DNA of 64,000 nucleotides from Lactobacillus johnsonii. Its GTDB lineage: Bacteria > Bacillota > Bacilli > Lactobacillales > Lactobacillaceae. The DNA lies in contig NZ_CP059055.1 in NCBI RefSeq assembly GCF_014058685.1, positions 1 through 64,000 of the forward strand, written 5' to 3'. Shown piece after piece: positions 1 to 10,087 of this stretch; the stretch's first letter is position 1; every line of letters begins with the position of its first letter. A program made the position numbers and the translations under genes. A model generated the notes under the pieces. The model was not told the DNA's origin and made no database searches. It worked only from the letters and a program-made list of their open reading frames with translations.

Positions 1-1365
1 TTGTTTGATCTAGATAAATTTTGGCAATTTTTTAATGCTGAGATGAAAAAAAGCTACAGCACGGTTGCCTATAATGCTTGGTTTAAAAATACTAAACCAA
101 TTTCCTTTAATAAAAAGACAAAAGAGATGATAATCGCTGTTGAATCACCCGTTGCAAAGGGATACTGGGAAAAGAACTTAGCTTCTCAACTCATTCAAGA
201 AGCATATGCTTATGCCGACATGGAAATTCAACCTAAATTTGAAGTTGCAGGTAAAGAAGGTCCTGAACGTTTAGTTACACCACAACCACGAATTAAAACT
301 AATCAAGAAATATTAGAAAATCGCAGAGATGAATTTGCTCAAGACCTTCAACTAAATAGTAAGTATACTTTCGATACCTTTGTTCAAGGTGAGGGAAACA
401 AGCTGGCAGCAGGTGCCGCCTTAGCAGTCGCTGATAATCCGGGAAGTTTTTACAATCCTTTGTTTATTTTTGGTGGGGTTGGTTTAGGTAAAACCCACTT
501 AATGCAGGCTATTGGACATCAAATGTTAGCTGAAAAGCCACATGCAAAAGTGGTTTATATTCAGAGTGAAACTTTCGTAAATGATTTTATTAACTCAATA
601 AAAAACAAAACTCAAGCTGAATTTCGTAATAAGTATCGGAACTGTGATCTCCTATTAGTAGACGACATTCAATTCTTTTCTAAAAAAGAAGGAATCCAAG
701 AGGAATTTTTCCATACTTTTGAAACCCTTTATAATGATCAAAAACAGATTGTTATGACTAGTGATCGTCTACCAACTGAAATTCCTGAATTATCGGAACG
801 TTTAGTTTCACGTTTTGCTTGGGGTCTACAAGTTGAAATTACCCCGCCAGATTTAGAGACTAGAATTGCAATTTTACGAAAAAAAGCTGAAACCGATGGT
901 CTAGCAATTGATGACAGTACCCTCGACTATATTGCTTCACAAGTTGATACCAATATTCGTGAACTTGAAGGAGCTTTAGTTAAGGTTCAAGCACACGCAA
1001 CAATTGAGCGCGAAGATATTAATGTTGACTTAGCCAAAGAGGCCTTAGCTGACCTAAAGTTGGTACAAAAAAATAGGGGACTTCAAATTTCCAAGATTCA
1101 AGAAGTTGTGGCTAACTATTTCCAAACTTCAACTACTGAATTAAAGGGGAAGAAGCGGGTAAAACAAATTGTTGTTCCTCGCCAAATTGCAATGTACTTG
1201 TCTCGTGAGTTAACAGATTCTAGTTTGCCTAAAATTGGACAAGAATTTGGTGGTAAGGATCACACAACAGTTATGCATGCCTGCGATAAAATTTCTCGTG
1301 CCTTAAAAACTGATGCTGAAATTAAAGCAGCTGTGTATGATTTAAAAGCTATGCTTGAACACTAA
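1..1365 (+). CDS. dnaA: Chromosomal replication initiator DnaA
   Basis: AAA+ initiator that binds 9-bp DnaA boxes at oriC, melts the origin and recruits the helicase. The protein is 454 aa, the usual length. It has an N-terminal interaction domain (about 1-85), a variable linker, an AAA+ core with Walker A GGVGLGKT near residue 157 and Walker B LLLVDDIQFF near 220, and a C-terminal DNA-binding domain with the DHTTVMHAC signature near 421. It starts with TTG at base 1, so its own promoter and RBS are outside the window. It is followed by DnaA boxes and dnaN in the standard origin order. Identity is certain. Confidence 0.99.
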   Translation: MFDLDKFWQFFNAEMKKSYSTVAYNAWFKNTKPISFNKKTKEMIIAVESPVAKGYWEKNLASQLIQEAYAYADMEIQPKFEVAGKEGPERLVTPQPRIKTNQEILENRRDEFAQDLQLNSKYTFDTFVQGEGNKLAAGAALAVADNPGSFYNPLFIFGGVGLGKTHLMQAIGHQMLAEKPHAKVVYIQSETFVNDFINSIKNKTQAEFRNKYRNCDLLLVDDIQFFSKKEGIQEEFFHTFETLYNDQKQIVMTSDRLPTEIPELSERLVSRFAWGLQVEITPPDLETRIAILRKKAETDGLAIDDSTLDYIASQVDTNIRELEGALVKVQAHATIEREDINVDLAKEALADLKLVQKNRGLQISKIQEVVANYFQTSTTELKGKKRVKQIVVPRQIAMYLSRELTDSSLPKIGQEFGGKDHTTVMHACDKISRALKTDAEIKAAVYDLKAMLEH

Positions 1366-1377
1366 AAGTGAATAACA

Positions 1378-1458
1378 TGTGGATAACTTTTGACTTTGTC
1401 CACATTTATTAAACATGCAAAAGTCCTTTTTATTCAGGTGTTTGACTACTTTCCCACA
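1378..1458. promoter_or_regulatory. DnaA boxes in the dnaA-dnaN intergenic region (part of oriC)
   Basis: The 179-bp gap holds a perfect box on the minus strand (TGTGGATAA, 1378-1386), a one-mismatch box (TTGTCCACA, 1396-1404) and a weaker TTTCCCACA (1450-1458). An AT-rich stretch follows at 1491-1515. In Firmicutes the dnaA-dnaN spacer commonly carries part of a bipartite oriC and can form the unwinding region. The upstream half is outside the window. An AGGAGG RBS at 1533-1538 serves dnaN. Confidence 0.85.
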
Positions 1459-1544
1459 GATTCCACTGGCCCTACTACTACTTCTAAGTATTTAAATATA
1501 TAATTAAATAAAACAACGTACATATAATTCATAGGAGGTAAACG

Positions 1545-2675
1545 ATGCAGTTTACAATCAATCGTAATTTATTCCTCGAAAACCTAAACAATGCTATGCG
1601 TGCAATTTCTTCACGTGCTACTATTCCAATATTAAGTGGTATAAAACTTACCCTTACAGATGAAATGCTTACTTTAACCGGTAGTGATACTGACATTTCT
1701 ATTGAAATTCAAATCCCAGTAAACGATGATTTAATTGTTCAATCTACGGGATCGATCGTTTTACCAGCACGATTTTTCAGTGAAATTGTAAAAAAATTAC
1801 CAGGTAAAGATTTTTCATTTGAAGTAAAAGAAAGTTTTCAAACGAAAATTGTTTCTGAAAATACCGAATTCATGATTAACGGTTTAGATGCAAACAATTA
1901 TCCACACTTACCAGAAATTTCTACTGATGCATCATTCAAAATTTCTGGTAAAACATTTAGAGAAATTATTAACGAAACTGTTTTTGCAGTCGCTACTCAA
2001 GAAAGTCGTCCAACTTTAACTGGTGTTAACTTTATCTTCAACAATTCATCAATTAAAGCAGTTGCTACCGACAGTCACCGACTATCTCAACGTCAAATTT
2101 CTCTAGAAAATGGTCCTCAAACAAGTACTGACTTAATTATTCCTGGAAAGAGCTTAGTAGAATTATCCCGAATTATCGGAGAAAGTGATCCTGAAATCAC
2201 AGTAAATCCTGGTGAAAACCAAGTTTTATTTGAAGTTGGAAACATTGCGTTCTATTCACGTTTACTTGATGGACAATATCCAGACACTGATCGTTTAATT
2301 CCAACTGAATCTACAACATCAGTTGAATTTGAATTACCAGTTTTAGCTCGTTCTCTCGAACGTGCTAGTCTTCTTACTCACGAAAGCCGTAATAATGTGG
2401 TTAAGATGACTCTTGATGTTCAAAATCAATTGGTTAAACTCCAAGGTGATTCACCTGAAATAGGGAACGTGGAAGAAGAAATTGGCTTTAAGAATCTTGA
2501 AGGAGAGGGCTTAACTATTTCCTTCAATCCTGATTATCTAAGAGAAGCTTTACGTGCCTCTATTACTGATTCCATTATTATGAACTTTACCCAGCCGCTA
2601 AGACCATTTACAGTGATACCGGCAAAACAAGATGTTAATTTCACTCAATTAATCACGCCAGTTAGAACATTTTAG
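1545..2675 (+). CDS. dnaN: DNA polymerase III beta sliding clamp
   Basis: Ring-shaped processivity factor that tethers DNA polymerase III and repair proteins to DNA. The 376-aa protein has the usual family length and the three repeated clamp domains. The N-terminus (MQFTINRNLFLENL) and the C-terminal PVRTF ending, which forms part of the partner-binding cleft, are typical. The ATG sits 6 bases after a perfect AGGAGG. The gene follows the dnaA-dnaN origin region and ends with its own strong terminator, so it can be uncoupled from recF downstream. Confidence 0.99.
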   Translation: MQFTINRNLFLENLNNAMRAISSRATIPILSGIKLTLTDEMLTLTGSDTDISIEIQIPVNDDLIVQSTGSIVLPARFFSEIVKKLPGKDFSFEVKESFQTKIVSENTEFMINGLDANNYPHLPEISTDASFKISGKTFREIINETVFAVATQESRPTLTGVNFIFNNSSIKAVATDSHRLSQRQISLENGPQTSTDLIIPGKSLVELSRIIGESDPEITVNPGENQVLFEVGNIAFYSRLLDGQYPDTDRLIPTESTTSVEFELPVLARSLERASLLTHESRNNVVKMTLDVQNQLVKLQGDSPEIGNVEEEIGFKNLEGEGLTISFNPDYLREALRASITDSIIMNFTQPLRPFTVIPAKQDVNFTQLITPVRTF

Positions 2676-2680
2676 TTTGT

Positions 2681-2710
2681 AAAAAGAGCTACTTTTGTAG
2701 CTCTTTTTTT
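2681..2710 (+). terminator. Rho-independent terminator after dnaN
   Basis: Stem AAAAAGAGCTAC (2681-2692), loop TTTT, and the complementary arm GTAGCTCTTTTTTT ending in a T-run. Confidence 0.9.
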
Positions 2711-2827
2711 CTTGCATTGTATTTAAAAGCTAAATTTAGGCTGATTAAGCGAATTTTCATCCAGTTAAGTATAGTCATATTAAATTGGAATAAAGCGGCT
2801 TAAAAAAGGCTACAATACGTCATAAAA

Positions 2828-2856
2828 TTGAATTTCACATAAAAAAACGGTATAAT
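2828..2856 (+). promoter_or_regulatory. Sigma-A-type promoter for the S4 gene-recF-gyrB-gyrA operon
   Basis: TTGAAT at 2828-2833, a 17-nt spacer and a perfect TATAAT at 2851-2856. It lies after the dnaN terminator and about 34 nt before the start of the S4-domain ORF. The genes downstream have gaps of 0-10 nt, so this promoter probably drives the whole block through gyrA. Confidence 0.75.
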
Positions 2857-2889
2857 GACTAGGTATGACAAGGTAAATGGGGTGATATT

Positions 2890-3102
2890 ATCAAAAAATT
2901 CACAATTAAGGGAGAATATATTACGCTGGCTCAGTTTTTAAAAGAAGAGAGTGTGATATCTTCTGGTGGTCAAGCTAAATGGTATCTAAAAGAAAATCCT
3001 GTTAAGTTGAACGGTGAAGTAGAAGATCGCCGTGGAAAGAAAATACATCCTGGAGATGTACTGAACTTGGCTGGAGAAGAGTATGAATTTATTTCAGAGT
3101 AG
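2890..3102 (+). CDS. yaaA: S4-domain RNA-binding protein YaaA, rare non-ATG/GTG/TTG start
   Basis: Small single-domain S4 protein of about 70 aa found between dnaN and recF in most Firmicutes. It has the S4 RNA-binding core (ITLAQFLK ... GGQAKWYL ... VKLNGE ... RRGKKIHPGD). Its role is thought to concern ribosome or rRNA binding. The open frame runs from after a TGA at 2866 and contains no ATG, GTG or TTG ahead of the S4 core. The only plausible starts are ATT at 2887 or ATC at 2890, just after GGGGTGAT (2879-2886), which resembles the extended Shine-Dalgarno GGAGGTGATC. ATC has the better spacing. It ends 3 bases before recF. The family call is secure; the exact start is not. Confidence 0.8.
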   Translation: MKKFTIKGEYITLAQFLKEESVISSGGQAKWYLKENPVKLNGEVEDRRGKKIHPGDVLNLAGEEYEFISE

Positions 3103-3105
3103 CCG

Positions 3106-4230
3106 ATGTATCTTGCAAACTTTGAATTGAAAGATTTTAGAAATTTTGAAGAACTAAAGATAAATTTTGACCCTCATGTAAATATTTTTATTGGTCCAAA
3201 CGCCCAAGGAAAAACTAATTTACTTGAGGCGATTTATTTTTTGGCCCTAACTCGATCTCATCGAACAAATAGCGATAAAGAATTAATTCGTTTTGGAAGT
3301 AAATTTGCGGGCTTACAAGGAAAAGTTCATAAAAGTCAATTAGAAGTAGAGTTAAAATTACGTTTAACACCAAACGGAAAAAAAGCTTGGGTAAATAGAC
3401 TCGAGCAAAAGAAGCTTTCCGCTTATGTAGGACAAATGAATGCAATTTTGTTTTCTCCCGAAGACCTAGCCCTGGTTAAAGGAGCTCCATCAATTAGAAG
3501 ACGTTTTATGGACTTAGAGTTTGGGCAAATTAATTCAGAATATCTATATTTTTTAAGTCAGTATCGTCAGGTACTGCAACAAAGAAACAATTACTTAAAG
3601 CAATTGAGCATAAAAAAGGCAAATGATTTAGTTTTTTTAGATGTCTTGTCAGATCAGCTTGCAGGAATTGCAGCGGAGATAATTTCTAGAAGAATCAAAT
3701 ATATTAAAAAACTTAATTCATATGCTCAAAGTGCTCATAGTGAGATTAGTGGTCAAGCTGAAAAATTACAGATTTTTTATCGTCCATCAGTTAAGGAAAT
3801 TACCCCAGATGATGATGTAGAGACCATTTATCAAAAAGTTATTACTAGTTATAAAAAAAATCGTCCTAATGAAATTCGAAAGGGGACTACTTTGAGTGGA
3901 CCTCATCGAGATGACTTGGATTTTTTGATTAACGATAAAAATGCCCATGATTTTGCATCTCAGGGACAGCAACGGACGATTTCTTTAAGTGTAAAGTTGG
4001 CTGAAATTCAATTAGTACATGAACTGACACAAGAGTATCCAATTTTACTTTTAGATGATGTAATGAGCGAATTAGATCATCGAAGACAAAGTAGTTTATT
4101 AAATTATATTCATGGAAAAACGCAAACTTTTATCACAACAACAGATTTAGAAGGTATTTCTTGGGAAATCGTGAAAGAACCTAAGGTCTATCACATTTCT
4201 GCTGGAACGATCAGTACAAAGGAGAGTTAA
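3106..4230 (+). CDS. recF: DNA replication and repair protein RecF
   Basis: SMC-like ATPase that loads RecA onto gapped single-stranded DNA together with RecO and RecR. It is 374 aa, normal for the family. Walker [14 protein letters not shown] lies near residue 30. The ABC-like signature region ([17 protein letters not shown]) is near 285, and Walker [12 protein letters not shown] follows near 317. It starts 3 nt after the S4-domain gene and its TAA is directly followed by the gyrB ATG, so translation is tightly coupled. Confidence 0.98.
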   Translation: MYLANFELKDFRNFEELKINFDPHVNIFIGPNAQGKTNLLEAIYFLALTRSHRTNSDKELIRFGSKFAGLQGKVHKSQLEVELKLRLTPNGKKAWVNRLEQKKLSAYVGQMNAILFSPEDLALVKGAPSIRRRFMDLEFGQINSEYLYFLSQYRQVLQQRNNYLKQLSIKKANDLVFLDVLSDQLAGIAAEIISRRIKYIKKLNSYAQSAHSEISGQAEKLQIFYRPSVKEITPDDDVETIYQKVITSYKKNRPNEIRKGTTLSGPHRDDLDFLINDKNAHDFASQGQQRTISLSVKLAEIQLVHELTQEYPILLLDDVMSELDHRRQSSLLNYIHGKTQTFITTTDLEGISWEIVKEPKVYHISAGTISTKES

Positions 4231-6198
4231 ATGGCAGAAGATAAGAGCAAGGCAGCATTAAATAAAGCTAAAGATTTTGAAAAGCGTGCTGATACTTATA
4301 ACGCAAGTCAAATTCAAGTTCTAGGCGGACTTGAAGCAGTTAGAAAGCGCCCAGGTATGTACATTGGCTCAACTAGTAGCCAAGGCTTACACCACCTTGT
4401 TTGGGAAATTATTGATAATAGTATTGACGAACGATTAGCAGGATTTGCGACCAAGATTGAAATTACTGTTAATGAAGATGGCAGTGTTACAGTCCAAGAT
4501 GATGGACGTGGTATTCCGGTTGATATTCAAGCTAAAACAGGTCGTCCAGCCCTAGAAACTGTATTTACTGTTTTGCATGCTGGTGGTAAATTCGGCGGTG
4601 GCGGATATAAAGTATCTGGTGGTCTTCACGGTGTTGGTGCTTCTGTAGTAAACGCCCTCTCAACTAAACTTGAGGTTACTGTTATGAGGGATGGAAAGAA
4701 ATATGCAATTTCTTTTGATCATGGCCGTGTAGTAGGAGAAATGAAGCAAGTGGGAACTGTACCTCTTGAAGAACATGGAACAATCGTTCGTTTCTATCCT
4801 GATCCAGATATTTTTACAGAAACTATAACTTTCGACGATAAAATTTTAAAGAACAGAATTCGTGAACTTGCTTTCTTAAACAAGGGCTTAAAATTAACCT
4901 TTACCGATAAGCGTAAAGAAAGTGCTGAAACTGATGTTTACCACTTTGAAGGTGGAATCAAAGAATACGTTGCCTTTTTAAACAAAGGTCAAGAAGTGTT
5001 ATTTGATGAACCAATCTATGTTGAAGGTAATTATGAAGGTATTGATGTTGAAGTTGCATTGCAATACACCAATGGTTATAAAACTACTTTAATGACCTTC
5101 GCAAACAATATTCACACCTATGAAGGCGGGATGCACGAAGCCGGCTTTAAGACTGCTCTAACTCGTGTAGTTAACGATTATGCTCATAAGGCTAAAATCT
5201 TGAAGGATAAAGATGATAACTTATCTGGTGAAGATATTCGTGAAGGAATTACAGCTGTTGTATCTGTTAAGCACCCTAGTCCCCAGTTTGAAGGGCAGAC
5301 TAAGACTAAGCTTGGAAACTCAGATGCTAGAACTGCAGTCGATCGAGCATTTTCAGAAACGTTTAGTCGTTTCTTAATGGAAAATCCTTCTGTTGGTCGT
5401 AAGATTGTTGAAAAAGGACAACTTGCTGAAAGAGCTAGAACTGCTGCTAAGCGTGCACGTGAAGTTACCCGTAAGAAATCAGGACTTGAAATTGCTAACT
5501 TGCCAGGAAAACTAGCTGACAATACCAGTAATGACCCAAGTATTTCAGAGTTATTTATCGTTGAGGGTAACTCTGCCGGTGGATCTGCAAAGCAAGGACG
5601 TTCTCGTTTAACCCAGGCAATTTTGCCAATTAGAGGTAAGATCTTGAACGTTGAAAAGGCATCAATGGATAGAATTCTTGCTAACCAAGAAATTAGATCC
5701 CTCTTTACCGCTTTAGGTACAGGATTTGGTGCTGATTTTGACGTTTCAAAGGCAAGATATCATAAGTTGATCATCATGACAGATGCCGATGTCGATGGTG
5801 CTCACATTAGAACTCTGCTTTTGACTCTCTTTTACAACTACATGCGTCCAATGATCGAAAAAGGGTATGTTTATATCGCTCGTCCACCTCTATATCAAGT
5901 TCGCCAAGGTAAGGTAGAGAAATATCTCGATACCGACGAAGAATTGCATGATTACTTAGGTACCTTGCAACCAAGTCCTAAACCAATTGTTCAACGTTAT
6001 AAGGGACTAGGAGAAATGGATCCAGAACAACTATGGGAAACTACAATGAATCCAGAAAATCGTCGGTTAGATCGAGTAAGTCCTGAATATGCGGAAGATG
6101 CTGACAAGATATTTGACCTCTTGATGGGTAATGAAGTAGGTCCAAGACGAGAATTTATTGAAAAGAACGCTAAATACGTTGAGAATTTAGATGCTTAG
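4231..6198 (+). CDS. gyrB: DNA gyrase subunit B
   Basis: ATPase subunit of gyrase, which introduces negative supercoils and is the target of aminocoumarins. The 655-aa protein has the GHKL ATPase domain ([31 protein letters not shown]), a transducer domain and the Toprim domain with [14 protein letters not shown] and the metal-binding [11 protein letters not shown]. The C-terminal tail is standard. The ATG abuts the recF stop; a GGAGAG RBS lies inside the end of recF. gyrA follows after 10 nt. Confidence 0.99.
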   Translation: MAEDKSKAALNKAKDFEKRADTYNASQIQVLGGLEAVRKRPGMYIGSTSSQGLHHLVWEIIDNSIDERLAGFATKIEITVNEDGSVTVQDDGRGIPVDIQAKTGRPALETVFTVLHAGGKFGGGGYKVSGGLHGVGASVVNALSTKLEVTVMRDGKKYAISFDHGRVVGEMKQVGTVPLEEHGTIVRFYPDPDIFTETITFDDKILKNRIRELAFLNKGLKLTFTDKRKESAETDVYHFEGGIKEYVAFLNKGQEVLFDEPIYVEGNYEGIDVEVALQYTNGYKTTLMTFANNIHTYEGGMHEAGFKTALTRVVNDYAHKAKILKDKDDNLSGEDIREGITAVVSVKHPSPQFEGQTKTKLGNSDARTAVDRAFSETFSRFLMENPSVGRKIVEKGQLAERARTAAKRAREVTRKKSGLEIANLPGKLADNTSNDPSISELFIVEGNSAGGSAKQGRSRLTQAILPIRGKILNVEKASMDRILANQEIRSLFTALGTGFGADFDVSKARYHKLIIMTDADVDGAHIRTLLLTLFYNYMRPMIEKGYVYIARPPLYQVRQGKVEKYLDTDEELHDYLGTLQPSPKPIVQRYKGLGEMDPEQLWETTMNPENRRLDRVSPEYAEDADKIFDLLMGNEVGPRREFIEKNAKYVENLDA

Positions 6199-6208
6199 GA
6201 GGCTTTAG

Positions 6209-8698
6209 ATGGCTAACGAAAATCAACCTCAAGATCACAGAATACGTAATGTTGATTTAACCCATACCATGCGTACATCCTTCTTAGACTACGCTATGTC
6301 AGTTATTGTGGCTCGTGCCTTACCAGATGTTCGAGATGGTTTAAAGCCTGTACAACGTCGTATTCTTTACGGAATGCATGAATTAGGAGTTACACCAGAT
6401 AAGCAATATAAGAAGAGTGCCAGAATTGTTGGGGAAGTTATGGGTAAGTTTCACCCGCATGGTGACTCTTCAATCTATCTAGCTATGGCCCACATGGCTC
6501 AAGACTTTTCATATCGTTACATGCTAGTTGATGGACACGGAAATTTTGGTTCTGTCGATGGGGATGAACCAGCCGCAATGCGTTATACTGAGGCAAAAAT
6601 GAGCAAGATTGCGGTTGAAATGCTTCGTGATATCAATAAAGAAACTATTGATTGGCAACGTAACTACGATGATACAGAAAATGAACCAGTAGTATTACCA
6701 GCAAGAATTCCTAACTTACTTGTCAATGGTGCCAGTGGTATTGCAGTTGGTATGACAACAAATATTCCACCACATAATTTGGCAGAGGTAATTCGCGGCA
6801 TTCACATGTTGATGGATAACCCCGATGTTACTACCAAGGATTTAATGAAAGTTATTCCTGGTCCAGATTTTCCAACTGGTGGAATTGTGATGGGACGCGG
6901 AGGTATTTACCGTGCCTATGAAACCGGAAAAGGAAATATCGTTGTTCGGGCAAAGACCGAGATTGAAACTGAAAAAAATGGTCGCGAGCGAATTGTAGTT
7001 ACGGAACTTCCTTACTTAGTAAATAAGGCTGAATTAGTTAAAAAGATAGCTGATTTAGCCCGTGAAAAGACAATTGATGGTATTACTGGTGTACGGGATG
7101 AATCAGACCAGACTGGTATGAGAATTACCATTGATATTCGCCGTGATGCAAGTGCTAGTGTGGTTTTGAATAATTTATTTAAAGAAACCCAAATGCAAGC
7201 AAACTTCGGAATGAATATGGTGGCCATTGTTAATGGTGCACCGCATTTCCTAACTTTGAAGCAAATGCTTGAGTACTACCTTCACCACCAAGAAGATGTT
7301 ATTACTCGTAGAACTAAGTTTGAGTTAAAGAAGGCTGAAGCTAGAGCACATATTTTAGCTGGATTAAGAATTGCCCTTGATCATATCGATGAGATCATTA
7401 AGATTATTCGCGGTTCACAAAATAGCGATATTGCTAAGGCACAATTAATTCAAAACTTTGGCTTAGACGATCGTCAATCTCAAGCTATTTTAGATATGAG
7501 ATTGGTTCGTTTAACAGGCTTAGAGCGCGATAAAATTGAAGCTGAATATCAAGATTTGCAAGCAAAAATAGCAGATTACAAAGATATCTTAGCTAAACCA
7601 GAACGAATTGATGAGATTATTTACAACGAGTTACTTGATATTCAAAAGCGTTTTGGTGATGATCGTCGCACTAAGATTGCTGAAGGTGAAGCCGTTTCAA
7701 TTGAAGATGAAGATTTAATTGAACAAAAAGATGTTCTTTTAACTCTAACTCACAATGGTTACATTAAGCGTATGCCAGCTGATGAATTCAAGGTTCAAAA
7801 CCGCGGTGGACGCGGAATAAAGGGAATGGGAGTGCAAGATGATGATTTCATCAATCATTTAATCTTCTCAAGTACCCATGACTTTTTACTATTCTTCACT
7901 AACTTAGGTAAGGTTTACTCAAAGAAAGCCTATGAAATTCCAGAATTTGGAAGAAATGCTAAGGGCTTGCCAATAGTTAATCTCTTGGAACTTGATAAAG
8001 GTGAAAAAATTCAAGCTGTAATCAATGTACCCGAAGGAGCAGACGATAATTATCTCTTCTTTGTTACTAAGATGGGAACAGTTAAAAGAACAAAAGTCAG
8101 CGAATTCCAGAATATTCGTCGAAGTGGGTTAATTGCCTTAACTTTGCGAGACGGGGATGAACTGAATAATGTTTTAACTACCGATGGAAAACAAAATATT
8201 CTTATCGGTACCCATTTAGGTTATGCAGTTACCTTTAATGAAAAAGATGTTCGTTCGATGGGAAGAACAGCGGCTGGTGTCCGTGGAATCAATTTAAGAG
8301 ATAACGATTATGTCGTTGGATCTGATATTCTAGAACCTGATTCAGAAGTATTAGTAATTTCTGAAAAAGGATATGGAAAACGTACTGCAGCTTCTGAATA
8401 CCCAGTTAAGGGACGCGGCGGTAAAGGAATTAAGACTGCAAACATTACTGAAAAGAACGGTCCTTTAGCCAGTGTAACAGTAGTGAATGGCGATGAAGAT
8501 ATTATGCTAATTACCAGTGCGGGAGTCATGATTCGATTTGATGTGGACGATGTTTCTCAAACTGGAAGAGCTACATTGGGTGTACGTTTAATCAAGGTTG
8601 ACGATGGTGCGCAAGTAGCAAGTATTACTGCTGTTCCTAAAGCTAGTGATGAAGACGAAGAAAGCACTGCTGAAGAAGAACCAGTAAAAGAAAATTAA
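6209..8698 (+). CDS. gyrA: DNA gyrase subunit A
   Basis: Breakage-reunion subunit of gyrase. The catalytic tyrosine lies in AAMRYTE near residue 125. The quinolone-resistance region ([17 protein letters not shown]) has Ser at the usual positions, the wild-type arrangement. The C-terminal beta-pinwheel carries the GyrA-box ([12 protein letters not shown]). Length is 829 aa with a short acidic tail. The RBS AGGAGG lies 7 nt upstream of the ATG. A long-loop hairpin with T-run follows. Confidence 0.99.
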   Translation: MANENQPQDHRIRNVDLTHTMRTSFLDYAMSVIVARALPDVRDGLKPVQRRILYGMHELGVTPDKQYKKSARIVGEVMGKFHPHGDSSIYLAMAHMAQDFSYRYMLVDGHGNFGSVDGDEPAAMRYTEAKMSKIAVEMLRDINKETIDWQRNYDDTENEPVVLPARIPNLLVNGASGIAVGMTTNIPPHNLAEVIRGIHMLMDNPDVTTKDLMKVIPGPDFPTGGIVMGRGGIYRAYETGKGNIVVRAKTEIETEKNGRERIVVTELPYLVNKAELVKKIADLAREKTIDGITGVRDESDQTGMRITIDIRRDASASVVLNNLFKETQMQANFGMNMVAIVNGAPHFLTLKQMLEYYLHHQEDVITRRTKFELKKAEARAHILAGLRIALDHIDEIIKIIRGSQNSDIAKAQLIQNFGLDDRQSQAILDMRLVRLTGLERDKIEAEYQDLQAKIADYKDILAKPERIDEIIYNELLDIQKRFGDDRRTKIAEGEAVSIEDEDLIEQKDVLLTLTHNGYIKRMPADEFKVQNRGGRGIKGMGVQDDDFINHLIFSSTHDFLLFFTNLGKVYSKKAYEIPEFGRNAKGLPIVNLLELDKGEKIQAVINVPEGADDNYLFFVTKMGTVKRTKVSEFQNIRRSGLIALTLRDGDELNNVLTTDGKQNILIGTHLGYAVTFNEKDVRSMGRTAAGVRGINLRDNDYVVGSDILEPDSEVLVISEKGYGKRTAASEYPVKGRGGKGIKTANITEKNGPLASVTVVNGDEDIMLITSAGVMIRFDVDDVSQTGRATLGVRLIKVDDGAQVASITAVPKASDEDEESTAEEEPVKEN

Positions 8699-8703
8699 TA
8701 AAT

Positions 8704-8785
8704 AAAAAATTACCAAATTTTTTGCGTAATAATAATTGAGTAATGAAACTCAGGATCACGTGAAAAAATATTTGGTAATTTTTTG
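8704..8785 (+). terminator. Long-loop terminator after gyrA
   Basis: Perfect 13-bp inverted repeat AAAATTACCAAAT (8706-8718) and ATTTGGTAATTTT (8770-8782) with a 51-nt loop, followed by a T-rich tail. The loop is unusually long for an intrinsic terminator. Confidence 0.6.
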
Positions 8786-8880
8786 TTTATGTGATAAAAT
8801 CAAGCATTGTGAGTAATATTATTCATTACTCCTTGTTCTTGATTTTAACAAGAACCATTTAGTCCAAGAGGAGGTGCAAT
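8772..8880 (+). promoter_or_regulatory. rpsF operon promoter and leader hairpin
   Basis: Candidate promoter TTGGTA (8772-8777), 17 nt, TAAAAT (8795-8800). The leader contains a perfect 7-bp hairpin GTTCTTG/CAAGAAC (8835-8841 and 8849-8855) ahead of a strong GAGGAGGTG RBS. Many rpsF leaders bind the S6:S18 complex for autoregulation. I do not see a clear CCG-box here, so that role is only possible. Confidence 0.45.
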
Positions 8881-8884
8881 TATT

Positions 8885-9181
8885 ATGGCAAAAACTAAGT
8901 ACGAAGTTACTTACATCATCAAGCCTGATATTGACGAAGATTCAAAGAAAGCATTGATCGATCGTTTCGATAAAGTTGTTACTGACAACGGTGCTGAAGA
9001 ACTTGAATCTAAAGATTGGGGTAAGAGACGTTTCGCATACGAAATTGAAAAATACCGTGAAGGTACTTATCACATTATGACTTTCGTTGCAGAAAACTCT
9101 GAACCAGTTGATGAATTTGGTCGTCTTTCTCGTATTGATAACCAAATTTTACGTTCAATGACTGTAAAATTAGACAAGTAA
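8885..9181 (+). CDS. rpsF: 30S ribosomal protein S6
   Basis: Small-subunit ribosomal protein that pairs with S18 on the platform of the 30S subunit. The 98-aa protein has the S6 ferredoxin-like fold signature ([29 protein letters not shown]). The RBS GAGGAGG is strong. It is the first gene of the conserved rpsF-ssb-rpsR operon, in which S6 and S18 are made with single-strand binding protein. Confidence 0.98.
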   Translation: MAKTKYEVTYIIKPDIDEDSKKALIDRFDKVVTDNGAEELESKDWGKRRFAYEIEKYREGTYHIMTFVAENSEPVDEFGRLSRIDNQILRSMTVKLDK

Positions 9182-9214
9182 TTTGTTTTCGTGAATTAGG
9201 AAGGGGACAAAAGT

Positions 9215-9733
9215 ATGATTAATAATGTTGTACTTGTTGGCCGTTTAACACGTGATCCTGATTTACGTACAACCGGGAGTGGAATCTCAGTTGCTACGTT
9301 TACTCTAGCTGTTGACCGTCAATATACCAATAGTCAAGGTGAACGTGGTGCTGATTTCATCAACTGTGTAATTTGGCGTAAAGCAGCAGAAAATTTTGCT
9401 AACTTTACTTCAAAGGGTTCATTAGTTGGTATTCAAGGCCGGATTCAAACTAGAACGTACGATGATAAGGACGGTAAGAGAGTATACGTGACTGAAGTCA
9501 TTGTTGATAATTTCTCTTTACTAGAATCACGTCGTGATCGTGAGAATCGTCAGACTAATGGTGGCAATTTTGCTCCCCAAGGAGGAAATGCTCCAAGTAC
9601 CAATAATTTTGGTGGATCAAGTGCACCAAGCATGAATAATGCTCCTGCTAGTGGAGAAAGCAATAAACCGCAAGATCCATTTGCAGATTCAGGTAGCACA
9701 ATTGACATCTCAGATGATGATCTCCCATTTTAA
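9215..9733 (+). CDS. ssb: Single-stranded DNA-binding protein
   Basis: Homotetrameric SSB that coats single-stranded DNA during replication and repair. Residues 1-105 form the OB-fold ([18 protein letters not shown] ... [17 protein letters not shown]). A Gly/Asn/Pro-rich linker follows, and the acidic C-terminal tip DDDLPF recruits partner proteins. Length is 172 aa. It lies between rpsF and rpsR in the usual order with an AGGAAGGGG RBS, and is the housekeeping SSB. Confidence 0.98.
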   Translation: MINNVVLVGRLTRDPDLRTTGSGISVATFTLAVDRQYTNSQGERGADFINCVIWRKAAENFANFTSKGSLVGIQGRIQTRTYDDKDGKRVYVTEVIVDNFSLLESRRDRENRQTNGGNFAPQGGNAPSTNNFGGSSAPSMNNAPASGESNKPQDPFADSGSTIDISDDDLPF

Positions 9734-9757
9734 TTTTAATTAGAAAGGATCTTTGAT

Positions 9758-9994
9758 ATGGCTCAACAAAGAAGAGGTGGCCGTCGTCGTCGTAAGGTTG
9801 ACTTTATTGCAGCTAACCACATTGACTACATCGACTACAAGGATGTTGATTTGTTGAAACGTTTTATCTCTGAAAGAGGTAAGATCTTACCACGTCGTGT
9901 CACTGGCACTAGCGCAAAGAATCAACGTAAGTTGACTGTTGCTATTAAGAGAGCTCGTGTTATGGGCTTATTGCCATTCGTCGCAGAAGACTAA
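9758..9994 (+). CDS. rpsR: 30S ribosomal protein S18
   Basis: Ribosomal protein that dimerises with S6 on the 30S platform. The 78-aa protein has a basic N-terminus ([12 protein letters not shown]) and the family motifs [23 protein letters not shown] and [18 protein letters not shown]. It is the last gene of the rpsF-ssb-rpsR operon and is followed by a perfect terminator. Confidence 0.98.
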   Translation: MAQQRRGGRRRRKVDFIAANHIDYIDYKDVDLLKRFISERGKILPRRVTGTSAKNQRKLTVAIKRARVMGLLPFVAED

Positions 9995-10012
9995 TAACAG
10001 ATCACAAATAAT

Positions 10013-10040
10013 AAAAAGAGTAGCTTATGCTACTCTTTTT
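10013..10040 (+). terminator. Terminator of the rpsF-ssb-rpsR operon
   Basis: Perfect stem AAAAAGAGTAGC (10013-10024), loop TTAT, GCTACTCTTTTT (10029-10040). Confidence 0.9.
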
Positions 10041-10087
10041 ATTTTGTTTTTTGCGGTATTATAAAAGAAGTAAATGGAGGGATTGTC

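Noticed and set aside
5184-5522. 112-aa minus-strand frame inside gyrB
   Set aside because: Shadow of a strongly conserved gene; no RBS.
8704-8785. Riboswitch after gyrA
   Set aside because: Only a simple long-loop inverted repeat with T-run; no known aptamer pattern.
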